Shown here: positions 17,503-26,763 of the stretch, piece by piece
Position numbering within the stretch: position 1 is the stretch's first letter
How the letters are laid out: each line of letters begins with the position of its first letter
Made by a program: the position numbers and the translations under genes
DNA from: an uncultured Chlorobiaceae bacterium
GTDB taxonomy: Bacteria > Bacteroidota > Chlorobiia > Chlorobiales > Chlorobiaceae
DNA: 38,166 nt
Assembly: GCA_903940125.1 (NCBI GenBank)
Contig: CAJAJL010000040.1
Location: 1 to 38,166 of the forward strand
Direction: 5' to 3'
Notes under the pieces: model-generated
Told to the model about the DNA's origin: nothing
The model's database searches: none
Seen by the model: the letters and a program-made list of their open reading frames with translations, nothing else

Positions 17503-18207
17503 ATGGGAAATGTAGCTATAAAGGCCAATGCGTTGATAAAATGGTTTGGCGAAGGAGAGACTAAAACCATCGCAGTGAAGAGTGCAAGTTTTGAGGCAAA
17601 CTTCGGAGAACTCCTGTATATCGTTGGCCCCTCAGGAAGCGGTAAGACAACGTTGCTCAGCATGATTTCGGGTATTCTCAAACCAAACGAAGGCAGTGTT
17701 CTGGTAGAAGGTAAAGATATATGGCAAATGAAAAGTGATGACATTGCCGATCTCCGATTGCACAAAATAGGCTTTGTGTTTCAGGATTACCACCTTTTTC
17801 CACGCTTGACCACTGTTGAAAATGTGGCGATTCCCTTGATACTGAAAAAAATGGATTGGAATGAAGCCATTAAAGTTGCTTTGGAATACCTTGAAATCGT
17901 TGGTCTCAAGGATAGGGCCCAGTTACAGCCTGTCAAGTTGAGTGGGGGTGAGCAGCAGCGTGTGGCAATTGCAAGGGCAATCGCCGGGCATCCCGATATT
18001 CTGATCTTTGATGAACCGACAGCCTCACTTGATGGCGATACAGGAAGAAAGATCGTGGAATTTATCAAAACAAAAATTCTCAATGCAGAGCGATGCGTCA
18101 TCATTGTTACACATGACAGCCGCATCTACGAATATGCGGACTCAATCATGAAAATGGAAGATGGAAATATAATTGGCTTTGAACGGAACACATTACATGT
18201 CGCATGA
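17503..18207 (+). CDS. ABC exporter ATPase, DevA/LolD/MacB type
   Basis: A 234-residue ATP-binding subunit that powers the exporter from the cytoplasmic side. Walker A GPSGSGKT, Q-loop FVFQDYHLFPRLT, signature LSGGEQQRVAIARA, Walker B ILIFDEPT and the switch histidine VTHD are all intact. It starts two bases after the permease stop and its end overlaps the adaptor gene by four bases (ATGA), so the three are translationally coupled. Confidence 0.96.
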   Translation: MGNVAIKANALIKWFGEGETKTIAVKSASFEANFGELLYIVGPSGSGKTTLLSMISGILKPNEGSVLVEGKDIWQMKSDDIADLRLHKIGFVFQDYHLFPRLTTVENVAIPLILKKMDWNEAIKVALEYLEIVGLKDRAQLQPVKLSGGEQQRVAIARAIAGHPDILIFDEPTASLDGDTGRKIVEFIKTKILNAERCVIIVTHDSRIYEYADSIMKMEDGNIIGFERNTLHVA

Positions 18208-19151
18208 GAAATAAACTTTTAATCGGTTTTGCCGTTATTGGTATCCTGCTTGCCATCGGAAGTGCCTACATTTCAGGTATACCGGCCAAACCGCAGCCTC
18301 CTGCCTTCAAACCAGCATCGAATACTTATGCAAAGGGTATTTATGCCAATGGTATTGTTGAAACTGTCCAGGCTAGTGGGGAAAATATCAACGTTTATCC
18401 TGAGGTTCCAGGTACGGTGGTAAAAATATTGGTCACCGAAGGTCAGTATGTAAAAGCCGGAACACCATTGTTGATGTTGGAAGACTCTGTGCAGCGCTCA
18501 ACGACTGCATCATCCAAAGCCCAGATTGATGTAGCAAAGGCAACGTATAAAAACCTGCAGGATCAGTACAGTAAACTGAAAGTTTCATGGGTACTTGATC
18601 CTCGGTCAGTTAGCAAGGATGTCCTGGATACGGCAGAAAATGCTGTTAGGGGAGCAAAGGCAAATCTGGAACTCACTCAAAAGCAGTATCAGGCTGCAAA
18701 CGCACTCTTGGCGAAGTATGTTATCAAAGCACTCTCGGACGGTACTGTTTTGTCTCTTAATACTGCTGTCGGCAGTTATATTTCAAGTCAGGGTGTTTAC
18801 AGTTCTTATACCGGTGCATTTCGACCAATTTTAGTGATGGGAAATATGAAGGGCGATCTTGCTGTTCGGTGTTACATTGATGAGATCCTGATTAACAGAA
18901 TTCCTGACCCATCTGACATACAGGCGAGAATGACTATTCATGGAACCGATATCAGTGTACCCTTGAAATTTGTGAGAATACAGCCGAATGTTTCTCCTAA
19001 GATCGAACTCTCAAGTCAGAGGACGGAACGGGTTGATGTGCGGGTACTGCCGGTTATTTTCAGTTTTGAAAAACGAAAAGGCGTTTCAATCTATCCGGGT
19101 CAACTTGTTGATGTTTACATTGGTGAAAAAAATAGTGCCCCGAAAAAATAG
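18204..19151 (+). CDS. periplasmic adaptor (HlyD/DevB-like membrane fusion protein)
   Basis: A 315-residue membrane fusion protein anchored by one N-terminal helix (LLIGFAVIGILLAIGSAYI). The lipoyl half-motifs are visible (VYPEVPGTVVKILVTEGQYV, and ALSDGTVLSLNTAVGSYI), flanking a coiled-coil hairpin of about 90 residues (AQIDVAKATYKNLQDQYSKL onwards). It bridges the permease and the TolC-like protein across the periplasm. Its start overlaps the ATPase gene and its 3' end overlaps the outer-membrane factor gene. Confidence 0.92.
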   Translation: MRNKLLIGFAVIGILLAIGSAYISGIPAKPQPPAFKPASNTYAKGIYANGIVETVQASGENINVYPEVPGTVVKILVTEGQYVKAGTPLLMLEDSVQRSTTASSKAQIDVAKATYKNLQDQYSKLKVSWVLDPRSVSKDVLDTAENAVRGAKANLELTQKQYQAANALLAKYVIKALSDGTVLSLNTAVGSYISSQGVYSSYTGAFRPILVMGNMKGDLAVRCYIDEILINRIPDPSDIQARMTIHGTDISVPLKFVRIQPNVSPKIELSSQRTERVDVRVLPVIFSFEKRKGVSIYPGQLVDVYIGEKNSAPKK

Positions 19152-20649
19152 CGAAGCTTATCAGGGTTATCGCAGGAGTAGAGCACTCCTCATTTCATTC
19201 GGGCTATCGCTTTTTCTTTTATCAGGTTGTGCCGCAGGTCCTGACTTTGTCCGTCCTGAAGCGCCGAAGGTAACTCGTTACAACCATGAAGGGGATCCTG
19301 AAGCGACTGCGTCTGTTGAAGGTCTTTCACAGCGGTTTGAAAATGGTGCAGCTCCTGTAGCCAACTGGTGGAAATTATTCAATTCCAGACAGTTGGATGC
19401 CGCAGTTGCCCAGGGTCTTGCTGATAATCCAGGATTACAGGCGGCTCAATCCAGTCTCAGGCAGAGTCAGGAAAACCTGCGTGCCGGCTCAGGAGTTTTT
19501 TATCCGCAACTCAGCGCAACCTTTGCCGAAAATCGCGAAAGAACTTCACCGGCTGCAATTGGCAGCTCAGCATCGGCAAGTATCTTTAATTTGACAACCT
19601 TATCTTCATCGGTAAGCTATGCGCTCGATATCTTTGGCGGTCAGCGTCGGGCCGTTGAAGGGTTAGCCGCGCAGGTTGACCAGCAAAGAGCCTTAACCCT
19701 TGGCACCTATATGATGCTCACGGGAAACATTGTCAACACCTCTATTGCCATAGCTGCATATCATGCACAACTTGAAGAGACAGAGCAGTTGATTGCACTG
19801 GAAAAAGATCAGATCAGTGTTGCTGAAAAACAATTTCAGGCAGGTATTACAACCTATGCAGCTGTATTGACGTTACGCCTCCAGCTGAAAGCACTTGAAG
19901 CCACACTGCCTTCACTGAGGCAGAAGTTGAGTCAGGCGGAACATCTGCTTGCTGCGCTTGAAGGCAAGACTCCGGCTGAATTTCAACCACCGGCAGTTCT
20001 GTTAACAGACATTTCACTGCCGCGTCAGTTACCCTTATCCCTGCCTTCAGAGCTTGTCCGCCAGCGTCCTGATGTTCTTGTTGCTGAAGCTCAGTTACAT
20101 GCAGCAAGTGCCGGTATTGGAGTCACTACTGCCGCGTTGTTTCCGAGCGTTACCTTGAACGCAAATTATGGGCAGACCAGTCAAACGATGAATAATCTTT
20201 TTAACAGTGCCAGTAATGTCTGGGGATTAGGGGCAAATGTTACGGCACCTATATTTAAAGGCGGCATACTGAGAGCACAACGCATGGCCGCAATTGACGT
20301 TTACCAGCAGAGTCTAGCCAGCTACAGGCAAACCGTTCTTGCGGCATTTGCCCAGGTTGCAGATATTGTACGTGCTTTGGAGCACGATGCGGAACTGGTG
20401 CAGACCGAAGCTCAGGCTGTGAAGGATGCCAGGCTTGCAATGGATCTTCTTATGGCAAATTACAAGGCGGGTACAGCTAACTATCTCCAGGTAATGGTCA
20501 CTGATATACAATATCATCAGGCTAAAATAAACTATGTGCAGGCCGAGGCCCAGCAACTGCAGGATACGACAGCACTCTTCGTCGCATTGGGCGGGGGTTG
20601 GTCAAATGACCCTGAAGCAAAAGCAGAGGTATATCTCCATAACAAATGA
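19111..20649 (+). CDS. TolC-like outer-membrane efflux lipoprotein (NodT family)
   Basis: About 513 residues. After a basic N-terminus comes a lipoprotein signal ending in the lipobox LSGC, then AAGPDFVRPEAP, the typical start of NodT/OprM-type outer-membrane factors; two OEP repeats follow (ANWWKLFNSRQLDAAVAQGL, and LPSELVRQRPDVLVAEAQLH), with long helices for the periplasmic tunnel. ATG at 19111 is used; GTG codons at 19123 and 19135 are alternatives, all inside the adaptor gene, so expression is coupled to it. Together the four genes encode a self-contained exporter from cytoplasm or inner membrane to outside. Confidence 0.92.
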   Translation: MFTLVKKIVPRKNSEAYQGYRRSRALLISFGLSLFLLSGCAAGPDFVRPEAPKVTRYNHEGDPEATASVEGLSQRFENGAAPVANWWKLFNSRQLDAAVAQGLADNPGLQAAQSSLRQSQENLRAGSGVFYPQLSATFAENRERTSPAAIGSSASASIFNLTTLSSSVSYALDIFGGQRRAVEGLAAQVDQQRALTLGTYMMLTGNIVNTSIAIAAYHAQLEETEQLIALEKDQISVAEKQFQAGITTYAAVLTLRLQLKALEATLPSLRQKLSQAEHLLAALEGKTPAEFQPPAVLLTDISLPRQLPLSLPSELVRQRPDVLVAEAQLHAASAGIGVTTAALFPSVTLNANYGQTSQTMNNLFNSASNVWGLGANVTAPIFKGGILRAQRMAAIDVYQQSLASYRQTVLAAFAQVADIVRALEHDAELVQTEAQAVKDARLAMDLLMANYKAGTANYLQVMVTDIQYHQAKINYVQAEAQQLQDTTALFVALGGGWSNDPEAKAEVYLHNK

Positions 20650-20706
20650 TTATGTTGCGCTCTTGAATACATCCAGACAGCTAAAAAGAGTTAATGTAAT
20701 TTCCTG

Positions 20707-21930
20707 ATGGAAAATAAAAGTAAAGTAGATCTTTGGCTTCTGGTTCCGATGTTAGGGATTATTGTTATAGGATTGATGGCAGTCTATAGCGCTACCCACG
20801 GAACAGGTGATGCAACATTGTTTTACCGTCAGTTTTCCTGGGGTGTGATTGGGCTGGTTGTCATGTCTTTTGTTTACTCTCATGATGTTAGAGTTATTCG
20901 GGATAATGCCTATATATTCTATGCGGTAGGGATTTTGCTGCTGGTAGCGGTACTGTTATTCGGTAAAAAAGTCGGTGGTCATGCAAGCTGGATAAAAATT
21001 GGTTTTTTCAGTTTTCAGCCCTCCGAAATCGCCAAGATGTCTACTATACTTGCTCTTGCCAGATTTCTTTCTGATGACGAAACCGATATCCGTTCATTAC
21101 CGCATTTCTTTATAGCTATAGGAATTGCTTTTTTCCCCGCACTCCTGATCATACTTCAACTTGATATGGGGACGACGATTACCTGCATGTCGTTTATTGC
21201 TCCCATGCTCATTATTTCAGGATTTGATATCTATATCCTTATGCTGGTTGCATTCCCTCTCATTCTTATGATAACCGGGTTTTTCAATACTTTTTTTATT
21301 ATTGCCTCGGCCGTCGTTTTGTTCATCATACTGATTGTTCATCGTAAAAAATTTCAAATCCATCAGTTATTGGTTATTGGCTCAGGTCTTGCTACCAGCC
21401 TTTTTACTCACCGGTTTGCCGCCAGCATACTCAAACCGCATCAGATCGACAGAATTCAGACATTTCTTGATCCCATGAACGATCCTCAGGGAGCAGGGTA
21501 TAATGTTCTTCAGGCAAAAATAGCAATAAGTTCAGGGGGATTATTGGGAAAAGGGTTTCTTCAAGGTACACAGACGCAACTGCGCTTTATTCCTGCACAA
21601 TGGACCGATTTTATTTTTTGTGTTATTGGCGAAGAGCTGGGTTTTATTGGAGCGGCGCTTCTGCTTTCACTCTACCTTATGTTGATTCTCAGGTTAATCT
21701 GGGCAATATTCTCAATAAAAAACAGGTTTGTTGAACTGACACTTGCCGGATATGTGTCGTTGTTATTTATACATATTGTTATTAACACAGGGATGACAAT
21801 TGGTCTTATTCCAGTTATTGGTGTTCCTCTTCCATTTGTCTCGTATGGAGGCTCCTCTTTGATTGGAAATATGATCATGGTGGGACTGGCAATAAACTTT
21901 TCCCGTAACAAGAGAAGTTTGGGGTATTAG
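20707..21930 (+). CDS. rodA: rod shape-determining protein RodA (SEDS glycosyltransferase)
   Basis: A 407-residue polytopic membrane protein of the SEDS family, which polymerises glycan strands of peptidoglycan from lipid II together with a class B PBP. The family landmarks are present: [21 protein letters not shown] (quoted in part: [13 protein letters not shown]), [28 protein letters not shown] and the C-terminal [17 protein letters not shown]. RodA rather than FtsW is favoured by [19 protein letters not shown]. No mre genes or pbp2 lie in the window. It is convergent with the RNase P RNA gene. Confidence 0.92.
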   Translation: MENKSKVDLWLLVPMLGIIVIGLMAVYSATHGTGDATLFYRQFSWGVIGLVVMSFVYSHDVRVIRDNAYIFYAVGILLLVAVLLFGKKVGGHASWIKIGFFSFQPSEIAKMSTILALARFLSDDETDIRSLPHFFIAIGIAFFPALLIILQLDMGTTITCMSFIAPMLIISGFDIYILMLVAFPLILMITGFFNTFFIIASAVVLFIILIVHRKKFQIHQLLVIGSGLATSLFTHRFAASILKPHQIDRIQTFLDPMNDPQGAGYNVLQAKIAISSGGLLGKGFLQGTQTQLRFIPAQWTDFIFCVIGEELGFIGAALLLSLYLMLILRLIWAIFSIKNRFVELTLAGYVSLLFIHIVINTGMTIGLIPVIGVPLPFVSYGGSSLIGNMIMVGLAINFSRNKRSLGY

Positions 21931-21946
21931 TGAGAGATAAAAAAAA

Positions 21947-22353
21947 GCTGAAACCGAAGCTGTAAGCCGAATTCTGTGGATTACCCGGAAAAACCTGGTA
22001 AAACTGCAGCCATTTATCTAATGCGGCTTACCCGAAAACTCTCCTTGCGGATTTGAGCGGGCCACTCTCATTCCCCGGAGGGAAAAGTTTTCCTATTTAG
22101 CCTTGCTTCGGGGAGGTTTGCCAAGCACATTACATTGCTGTAATGTCTGGTGGTCTCTTACACCGCCATTTCACCCTTACTCCGGTTGCCCGGAGCGGTT
22201 TGTTTTCTGTTGCACTCTCTGTGATAACCGGTTTGCACCGCCATCCCCGGGCTTGAGTCCCAGGACTCTCGACCGGCACCCTGCCCTGTGAAGTTCGGAC
22301 TTTCCTCTGCGTAGCCTGAAGCTACACGGCGACTGCACACTTCTGGTTTCAGC
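21947..22353 (-). ncRNA. rnpB: RNase P RNA, bacterial class A
   Basis: About 407 bases on the minus strand. The conserved core elements are present in order: AGAGGAAAGTCCGAAC near the 5' end, CAGGGCAGGGTGCCGG, GCAACAGAAAACAAACCGC, GGTAAGGGTGAAA (here AGTAAGGGTGAAATGGCGG), and ACAGAATTCGGCTTACAG near the 3' end. The ends pair to form helix P1: GCTGAAACC at the 5' end with GGTTTCAGC at the 3' end. A run of T residues (plus-strand A at 21939-21946) directly follows and acts as the terminator. It processes the 5' leader of tRNAs together with RnpA. Confidence 0.97.
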
Positions 22354-22385
22354 TTGACAAAGAACAATAGTAAGCTTAAAAAAAG

Positions 22386-23186
22386 TCAGCAGTCAGCTTC
22401 TTCAAAAAGCCGTTCATGAACGACGATTCGACCGCATGACTCACAAAGATAGAACCCGCCTTGCACAATCATGGTATGACGGTTGGTCGGAACCCTCGTA
22501 TTACAACCGGAACAGGCATTGCGGTTAAGACTGACAACCGCATTCTGCAATGTTCCGCTTCGAAGGTGATCATACTTGTCGAGCAATCTTTTTGCTTCAG
22601 AAACAAGAAGCTTTCTTTGCTCCTTGATTTTTGCTTTCAGGGAATCAACATCTTCCGCTGTTTCAATCACAATGCTGTCCAGCTCCTCTTTTTTATGAGC
22701 AAGTTGTTTGCTCAAGTCTTCAAGCTGCTGAAGCAGGACATCATCAGGCATCATCTCTTCAGTTATTTCGTCATAGCGGTTTTCGGTAATCAACTGACGA
22801 CCTTTTTTCTGAATTTCAAGTGCGCGCTGTTCAGCATGAACAATATCCTGAAGCTGAATTTCTGCCTGGGCAATTTCCTTTTCTTCATATTCAATCTGCT
22901 TGGAGAGAGCGTCATATTCCTTGTTGTTGCGGGCAAGTGTCTGCTTTTCCTTGAAGTTCAGGATTTTATTCTTACACTCGTGGATAGTTCCGTGCAGACG
23001 CTGACGCAGCTTCAAGTGATCTTCAGCTATTTTTTTCCGTGATTCGATCTGGCGGTTGGTAAATGTAAGGTCTTCATCCAGAGCAATAATCTCTTCCGGC
23101 AGTCCTTTCTGTAAGCTGACTATGCTTTCTATCTGATTATCAAGGTGCTGGAGCTTGACAAGAAGGTTTATTTTGGTATGATCCAC
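22386..23186 (-). CDS. coiled-coil C4 zinc-ribbon protein (zf-RING_7/DUF164, CdsZ-like)
   Basis: A 266-residue protein: residues 1-185 are a long helical hairpin rich in Glu, Lys and Gln (LQHLDNQIESIVSLQKGLPE onwards), and the C-terminus is a zinc ribbon with CSGCNTRVPTNR and LCESCGRIV. This is the COG1579 family of Chlorobi, Bacteroidetes, Chlamydiae and others, thought to bind nucleic acids. The rnpB gene lies 32 bases downstream on the same strand. The terminator at 23217-23245 separates the gene from tRNA-Leu upstream. Confidence 0.9.
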   Translation of the reverse strand: MDHTKINLLVKLQHLDNQIESIVSLQKGLPEEIIALDEDLTFTNRQIESRKKIAEDHLKLRQRLHGTIHECKNKILNFKEKQTLARNNKEYDALSKQIEYEEKEIAQAEIQLQDIVHAEQRALEIQKKGRQLITENRYDEITEEMMPDDVLLQQLEDLSKQLAHKKEELDSIVIETAEDVDSLKAKIKEQRKLLVSEAKRLLDKYDHLRSGTLQNAVVSLNRNACSGCNTRVPTNRHTMIVQGGFYLCESCGRIVVHERLFEEADC

Positions 23187-23216
23187 TACTGCTGATGTTT
23201 TGGATTATTAAAGCAT

Positions 23217-23245
23217 AAAAAAAGCACCTTCCCAGGAAAAGGTGC
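23217..23245 (-). terminator. rho-independent terminator after tRNA-Leu
   Basis: Read on the minus strand: stem GCACCTT pairing with AAGGTGC (23239-23245 with 23224-23230), an eight-base loop, then seven T residues (23217-23223). It ends the rpmG-tRNA-Leu transcript before the zinc-ribbon gene. Confidence 0.85.
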
Positions 23246-23344
23246 CTACCTGTGTGTTGTATGGAAAAAAGTCTGACTGAACTGAATCGACTCTTGAGAT
23301 ATAGCTGAGTTCATTCACGTGCATATCGCAGGGAAGATTATTTG

Positions 23345-23426
23345 TGCCCGAAAGGAGACTCGAACTCCTACACCTTGCGGCGCGCGTCCCTGAAACGCGT
23401 GCGTCTACCAATTCCGCCATTCGGGC
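23345..23426 (-). tRNA. tRNA-Leu (anticodon CAG)
   Basis: An 82-base cloverleaf. Acceptor stem GCCCGAA pairs with TTCGGGC, D-arm GCGGAATTGGTAGACGC, anticodon stem CGCGT/ACGCG with loop TTCAGGG (anticodon CAG, reading CUG), a long class II variable arm, T-arm AGGAG-TTCGAGT-CTCCT and discriminator A. The 3' CCA is not encoded (CAAA follows). Confidence 0.96.
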
Positions 23427-23489
23427 ATTGCGTTATGCTCAGACCTGAAGAATAAGACGCTGTTATTTGCTTTAAGAGCAAAGATCAGC

Positions 23490-23672
23490 TTACTTAATCT
23501 CCTTATGCAAGGTGTGACGCTGCATATTTGGATTGTACTTCTTTAAGATAAGACGTTCTGTGGTATTTTTCTTGTTTTTTGTGGTCGTATATCTTGAAAC
23601 CGTCTGCCCTTCTTTTTTAGCTTCAGTGCATTCAAGTGTGATAACGATTCTGTTTTCTTTTCCTTTTGCCAT
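23490..23672 (-). CDS. rpmG: 50S ribosomal protein L33
   Basis: A 60-residue basic ribosomal protein with the L33 pattern: [20 protein letters not shown], then [20 protein letters not shown] and the conserved [15 protein letters not shown]. It lacks the four-cysteine zinc site (single Cys in LEC), so it is the zinc-independent form. It is transcribed towards tRNA-Leu, 63 bases away, probably as one unit. Confidence 0.97.
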   Translation of the reverse strand: MAKGKENRIVITLECTEAKKEGQTVSRYTTTKNKKNTTERLILKKYNPNMQRHTLHKEIK

Positions 23673-23710
23673 GGTAACACCAATCGGGTATGAGTTGTAT
23701 AAGAGTTGAG

Positions 23711-23739
23711 AATATACGCCCTGTCAGGTGAATTTGCAA
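23711..23739 (-). promoter_or_regulatory. predicted promoter of rpmG and tRNA-Leu
   Basis: On the minus strand TTGCAA (23734-23739), a 17-base spacer and TATATT (23711-23716) point to rpmG with a leader of about 30 bases. Confidence 0.6.
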
Positions 23740-23823
23740 GTTATGGGTTTTTTCTTTCCATGATAACTGGAGAAAAGCTATTTTTCACTTCTTTTTTATA
23801 ACATTATTAATGGTAACGGAACC

Positions 23824-25077
23824 GTGCTTGACAGTAACTTATTTCATTATAACGGTACAACGCTCAGCTGTGATGAAGCCAGTCTTGCAGAGCTTGCCCG
23901 CACTTTCGGAACTCCTCTTTTTGTGACCTCCGCAAAGAGCCTCATTGATAGCTATAGGGTTTTCGAGCTCGCTTTTGATGCTTTACCTCATTTTACCTGC
24001 TACTCAGTAAAGGCTAATTTTAACCTGAGTATTATTAAGACCTTCGCTGAACTCGGTTGCGGCTGTGATGTCAACTCTGGTGGCGAGCTCTTTCGTGCAC
24101 TGCAGGCCGGTGTCTCGCCGAATCGGATTATTTTTGCCGGCGTAGGAAAAAAACCGGAAGAGATCGCCTATGCACTTGAAAGCGGAGTGCTCATGCTCAA
24201 AGCCGAATCACTTTCAGAACTTAAAGCAATTAACCAAATTGCCGGAGAGCATGGTAAAACTGCTTCCGTTGCCATAAGAATCAATCCGAACGTAACAGCC
24301 GAAACTCATCCTTATATTACTACAGGCGACAGTAAAGAGAAGTTCGGTATCGATGAAGCGGAGTTACCCGAGGTATTTGCTTTGATTCGTCAATTGCAGA
24401 ACATCAGGCTTATCGGACTCGATATGCATATTGGTTCACAGATTTTCGATCCAGAGTACTACGTAGCTGCAACCGAAAAGTTGCTCACTATTTTGAATGC
24501 ATCCAAAGCTTTGGGTTTTGTTATTGAATTTCTTGATATAGGCGGAGGGTTTCCGGTAACGTACGATCCGCTTAAACCAGCAACACCGATCCGGCATTTT
24601 GCTGAAAAGCTTATTCCGATGCTTCTGCCGACCGGTGTCAAAGTGATTTTTGAGCCCGGACGTTTTCTCGTTGCCAATGCGTCAGTGCTCTTGACCAAAA
24701 TTCTCTATAAAAAGCGCAATCACACTGGAAAAGAGTTTTTTGTAGTCGATGCCGGCATGACTGAACTGATTCGTCCTGCACTCTACCAGTCGCATCACGA
24801 AATTCAGTCAGTAACCCGTCATGAGAACACCATTATCGCTGATGTTGTGGGTCCGGTTTGCGAATCAAGTGATTTTTTTGCCCGGCACAGGGCTGTTCCA
24901 GATGCTCAAGAAGGGGAACTGCTTGCGGTTATGTCATCTGGAGCTTATGCTGCTGTGATGAGCAGCAATTACAATGGCCGTCTGCGTCCAGCGGAAGTTC
25001 TGGTGAATGGAAGCGAGGTTAAACTGGTTCGTAAACGTGAAACCTATGAACAGCTTGTTCAGAACGAGCTTGTATGA
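23824..25077 (+). CDS. lysA: diaminopimelate decarboxylase
   Basis: A 417-residue PLP enzyme that decarboxylates meso-diaminopimelate to L-lysine, the last step of lysine synthesis. Key elements: PLP-lysine Lys63 in CYSVKANFN, the HIGSQIFD segment, the phosphate-binding GGGFP, EPGRFLVANA and the C-terminal GAYAAVMSSNYNGR. Starts at GTG 23824. It lies divergent from rpmG and convergent with metF. Complete. Confidence 0.96.
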   Translation: MLDSNLFHYNGTTLSCDEASLAELARTFGTPLFVTSAKSLIDSYRVFELAFDALPHFTCYSVKANFNLSIIKTFAELGCGCDVNSGGELFRALQAGVSPNRIIFAGVGKKPEEIAYALESGVLMLKAESLSELKAINQIAGEHGKTASVAIRINPNVTAETHPYITTGDSKEKFGIDEAELPEVFALIRQLQNIRLIGLDMHIGSQIFDPEYYVAATEKLLTILNASKALGFVIEFLDIGGGFPVTYDPLKPATPIRHFAEKLIPMLLPTGVKVIFEPGRFLVANASVLLTKILYKKRNHTGKEFFVVDAGMTELIRPALYQSHHEIQSVTRHENTIIADVVGPVCESSDFFARHRAVPDAQEGELLAVMSSGAYAAVMSSNYNGRLRPAEVLVNGSEVKLVRKRETYEQLVQNELV

Positions 25078-25117
25078 CAGCTCGGATGACAGCGAGTAAT
25101 CCTTAGCCACTCAGAGA

Positions 25118-25987
25118 TTACTGGTGGATGTTGTTAAAAATTCGAAGGGTAGCATCGGCCATATTCAGGGTGTAGAAATGAATACCCTTGATATTATGGT
25201 CGATAAGCTCCTGAACCTGATGCGTTGCCCACTCGATACCGATTGATGCAACCTCTCTATCATTTCCGGCTTTTATTACCTTGGACATGAGCGAAGCAGG
25301 AACTCTTGCTCCAAGCGCCAGCTCCGACATTCTGATCATGACTTTAGCAGTTGTGATGGGCATGATTCCCGGAATAATAGGTACGGTAATACCGGCGATG
25401 GTGCAGCGCTCGACAAAATCGAAATAATCACGGTTATCAAAAAAAAGCTGGGTCACAATATAGTCAGCGCCGGCATCAATTTTTTCTTTCAGATACTCAA
25501 TTTCTTTCAGTCTGTTTGGAGTTTCAGGGTGTCCTTCAGGAAACCCCGCAACCCCGACACCAATTCCAGGATAGTTTGTTTTTATAAAACGGACAAGATC
25601 TATGGCATGTGGGAAATCCTTGATAGCTTCGTCAATAGAAGCAGATCCTGCTGGTTTGTCACCTCTTAGAGCAAGAACGTTGTTGATGCCGTTGTTCTGA
25701 TAGTTTGCCAGAATTGATCCAGTCTCATCTTTGTCTGAACAAATGCATGTCAGATGAGAAACAACAGTCAGTCCTGTTTCTTTCTGAATTTTTGTAACCA
25801 GATTATGTGTTCTTGAACGAGTCGAACCACCGGCACCATAGGTAACACTGACGTAGGAAGGGTTCAACGGCGAGAGTGCAGCAATGGTTTCAAACAGCGT
25901 TTCCCAATCTTCATCTTTTTTCGGGGGGAAAAACTCAAAGCTGAATACAGGTTTAACGGCAGCGTTCAGTATCTCTTTGACAAGCAT
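25118..25987 (-). CDS. metF: 5,10-methylenetetrahydrofolate reductase
   Basis: A 289-residue FAD-dependent TIM-barrel enzyme that reduces methylene-THF to methyl-THF for methionine synthesis. FSFEFFPPK at residues 16-24 is the start of the barrel; SVTYGAGGSTR, LALRGDKP, VGVAGFPEGHPE and IVTQLFFDNRDYFDF are all family signatures. A 238-base AT-rich gap separates its start from the toxin-antitoxin cluster. A 7-base stem (AGTAATC 25095-25101 / GATTACT 25116-25122) straddles its stop and may slow transcription from either side. Confidence 0.96.
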   Translation of the reverse strand: MLVKEILNAAVKPVFSFEFFPPKKDEDWETLFETIAALSPLNPSYVSVTYGAGGSTRSRTHNLVTKIQKETGLTVVSHLTCICSDKDETGSILANYQNNGINNVLALRGDKPAGSASIDEAIKDFPHAIDLVRFIKTNYPGIGVGVAGFPEGHPETPNRLKEIEYLKEKIDAGADYIVTQLFFDNRDYFDFVERCTIAGITVPIIPGIMPITTAKVMIRMSELALGARVPASLMSKVIKAGNDREVASIGIEWATHQVQELIDHNIKGIHFYTLNMADATLRIFNNIHQ

Positions 25988-26226
25988 GCAGATAAAAAGG
26001 ATAAAAAGGATTAAAGGCGCAATTCAAAAAAAGAAGAATATACAATTCCTTATGATATTGTTTCACAGACTGCTAAAATATCCTTTTTTTGAACTGGAGC
26101 CATCCAGATAAAAAATTTGGTTCTCTTTAGTTGCAAAGATACTTATCAATTACAATTTTTTTTATATTCTTTGTCTGAAATATAAGTAATTCTTTGTTTT
26201 TGTTAATGCTGTGACTTAACTTATAA

Positions 26227-26763
26227 GTGAAACTTGGTTTTCAGATAAAGTATTACGATCATGGGCCAGGAGGGTCGCTTTATACGATCCGTTTTGAAGG
26301 TGAAGATGAGACTGAGCTGGATAAGTTTCTTTCCAACAGGGAAATAACAAGATCTTATGACTTTGAATGTCTGGTTTCAAGAGTTGGAGATATGGTTGAT
26401 AATCTTGGTTTCAAAGAGGAGTTTTTTAAACCAGAAGGATCCATCCTGGATTCATTGACTGCTTTTCATTATAATAATGGACCTCTCAGGCTGTTTTGTT
26501 TGCGCTGGTCAAGTGTTTTGTTGATAGCGGGTTGTGGCGGTATTAAGGCGACTCGTACATATCAGGAGGATTCAACCCTTAATGATATTGCTGAGAACCT
26601 TCAAATAATAGATGGATTAATTGCATCTCGTCAACAATCCGGAGAAATCGTTATTGATTCGACTACAGGTTTTATAAGTGGGAATCTAAACTTTACCTCA
26701 AACAGATACGATTATGACATCACTGCTGAAACAAACCTTAGCAAAAATATCCCCCTATACTAA
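26227..26763 (+). CDS. RelE/HigB-like toxin candidate
   Basis: A 178-residue protein starting at GTG 26227. The segment LRLFCLRWSSVLLIAGCGGIKATRTYQED (core LRLFCLRW at 87-94 and GGIKATRTYQED at 104-115) resembles the end of the RelE/HigB fold, where a basic Lys/Arg-Thr strand lines the mRNA cleft. The N-terminus (FQIKYYDHGPGG) and the C-terminal tail after residue 125 are longer than in usual RelE proteins of 90-120 residues. It overlaps the XRE antitoxin gene by 50 bases. Toxin-first order matches HigBA. The role, probably ribosome-dependent mRNA cleavage, is inferred from fold resemblance and context. Confidence 0.6.
   Translation: MKLGFQIKYYDHGPGGSLYTIRFEGEDETELDKFLSNREITRSYDFECLVSRVGDMVDNLGFKEEFFKPEGSILDSLTAFHYNNGPLRLFCLRWSSVLLIAGCGGIKATRTYQEDSTLNDIAENLQIIDGLIASRQQSGEIVIDSTTGFISGNLNFTSNRYDYDITAETNLSKNIPLY

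Noticed and set aside
22103-22367. Short open frames within the RNase P RNA
   Set aside because: The stretch is a structured RNA; the frames have no supporting start signals.
22461-23042. A 193-codon plus-strand frame opposite the zinc-ribbon gene
   Set aside because: Antisense to a well-supported coiled-coil gene; the Leu/Phe-rich product is what reversed Glu/Lys codons give.
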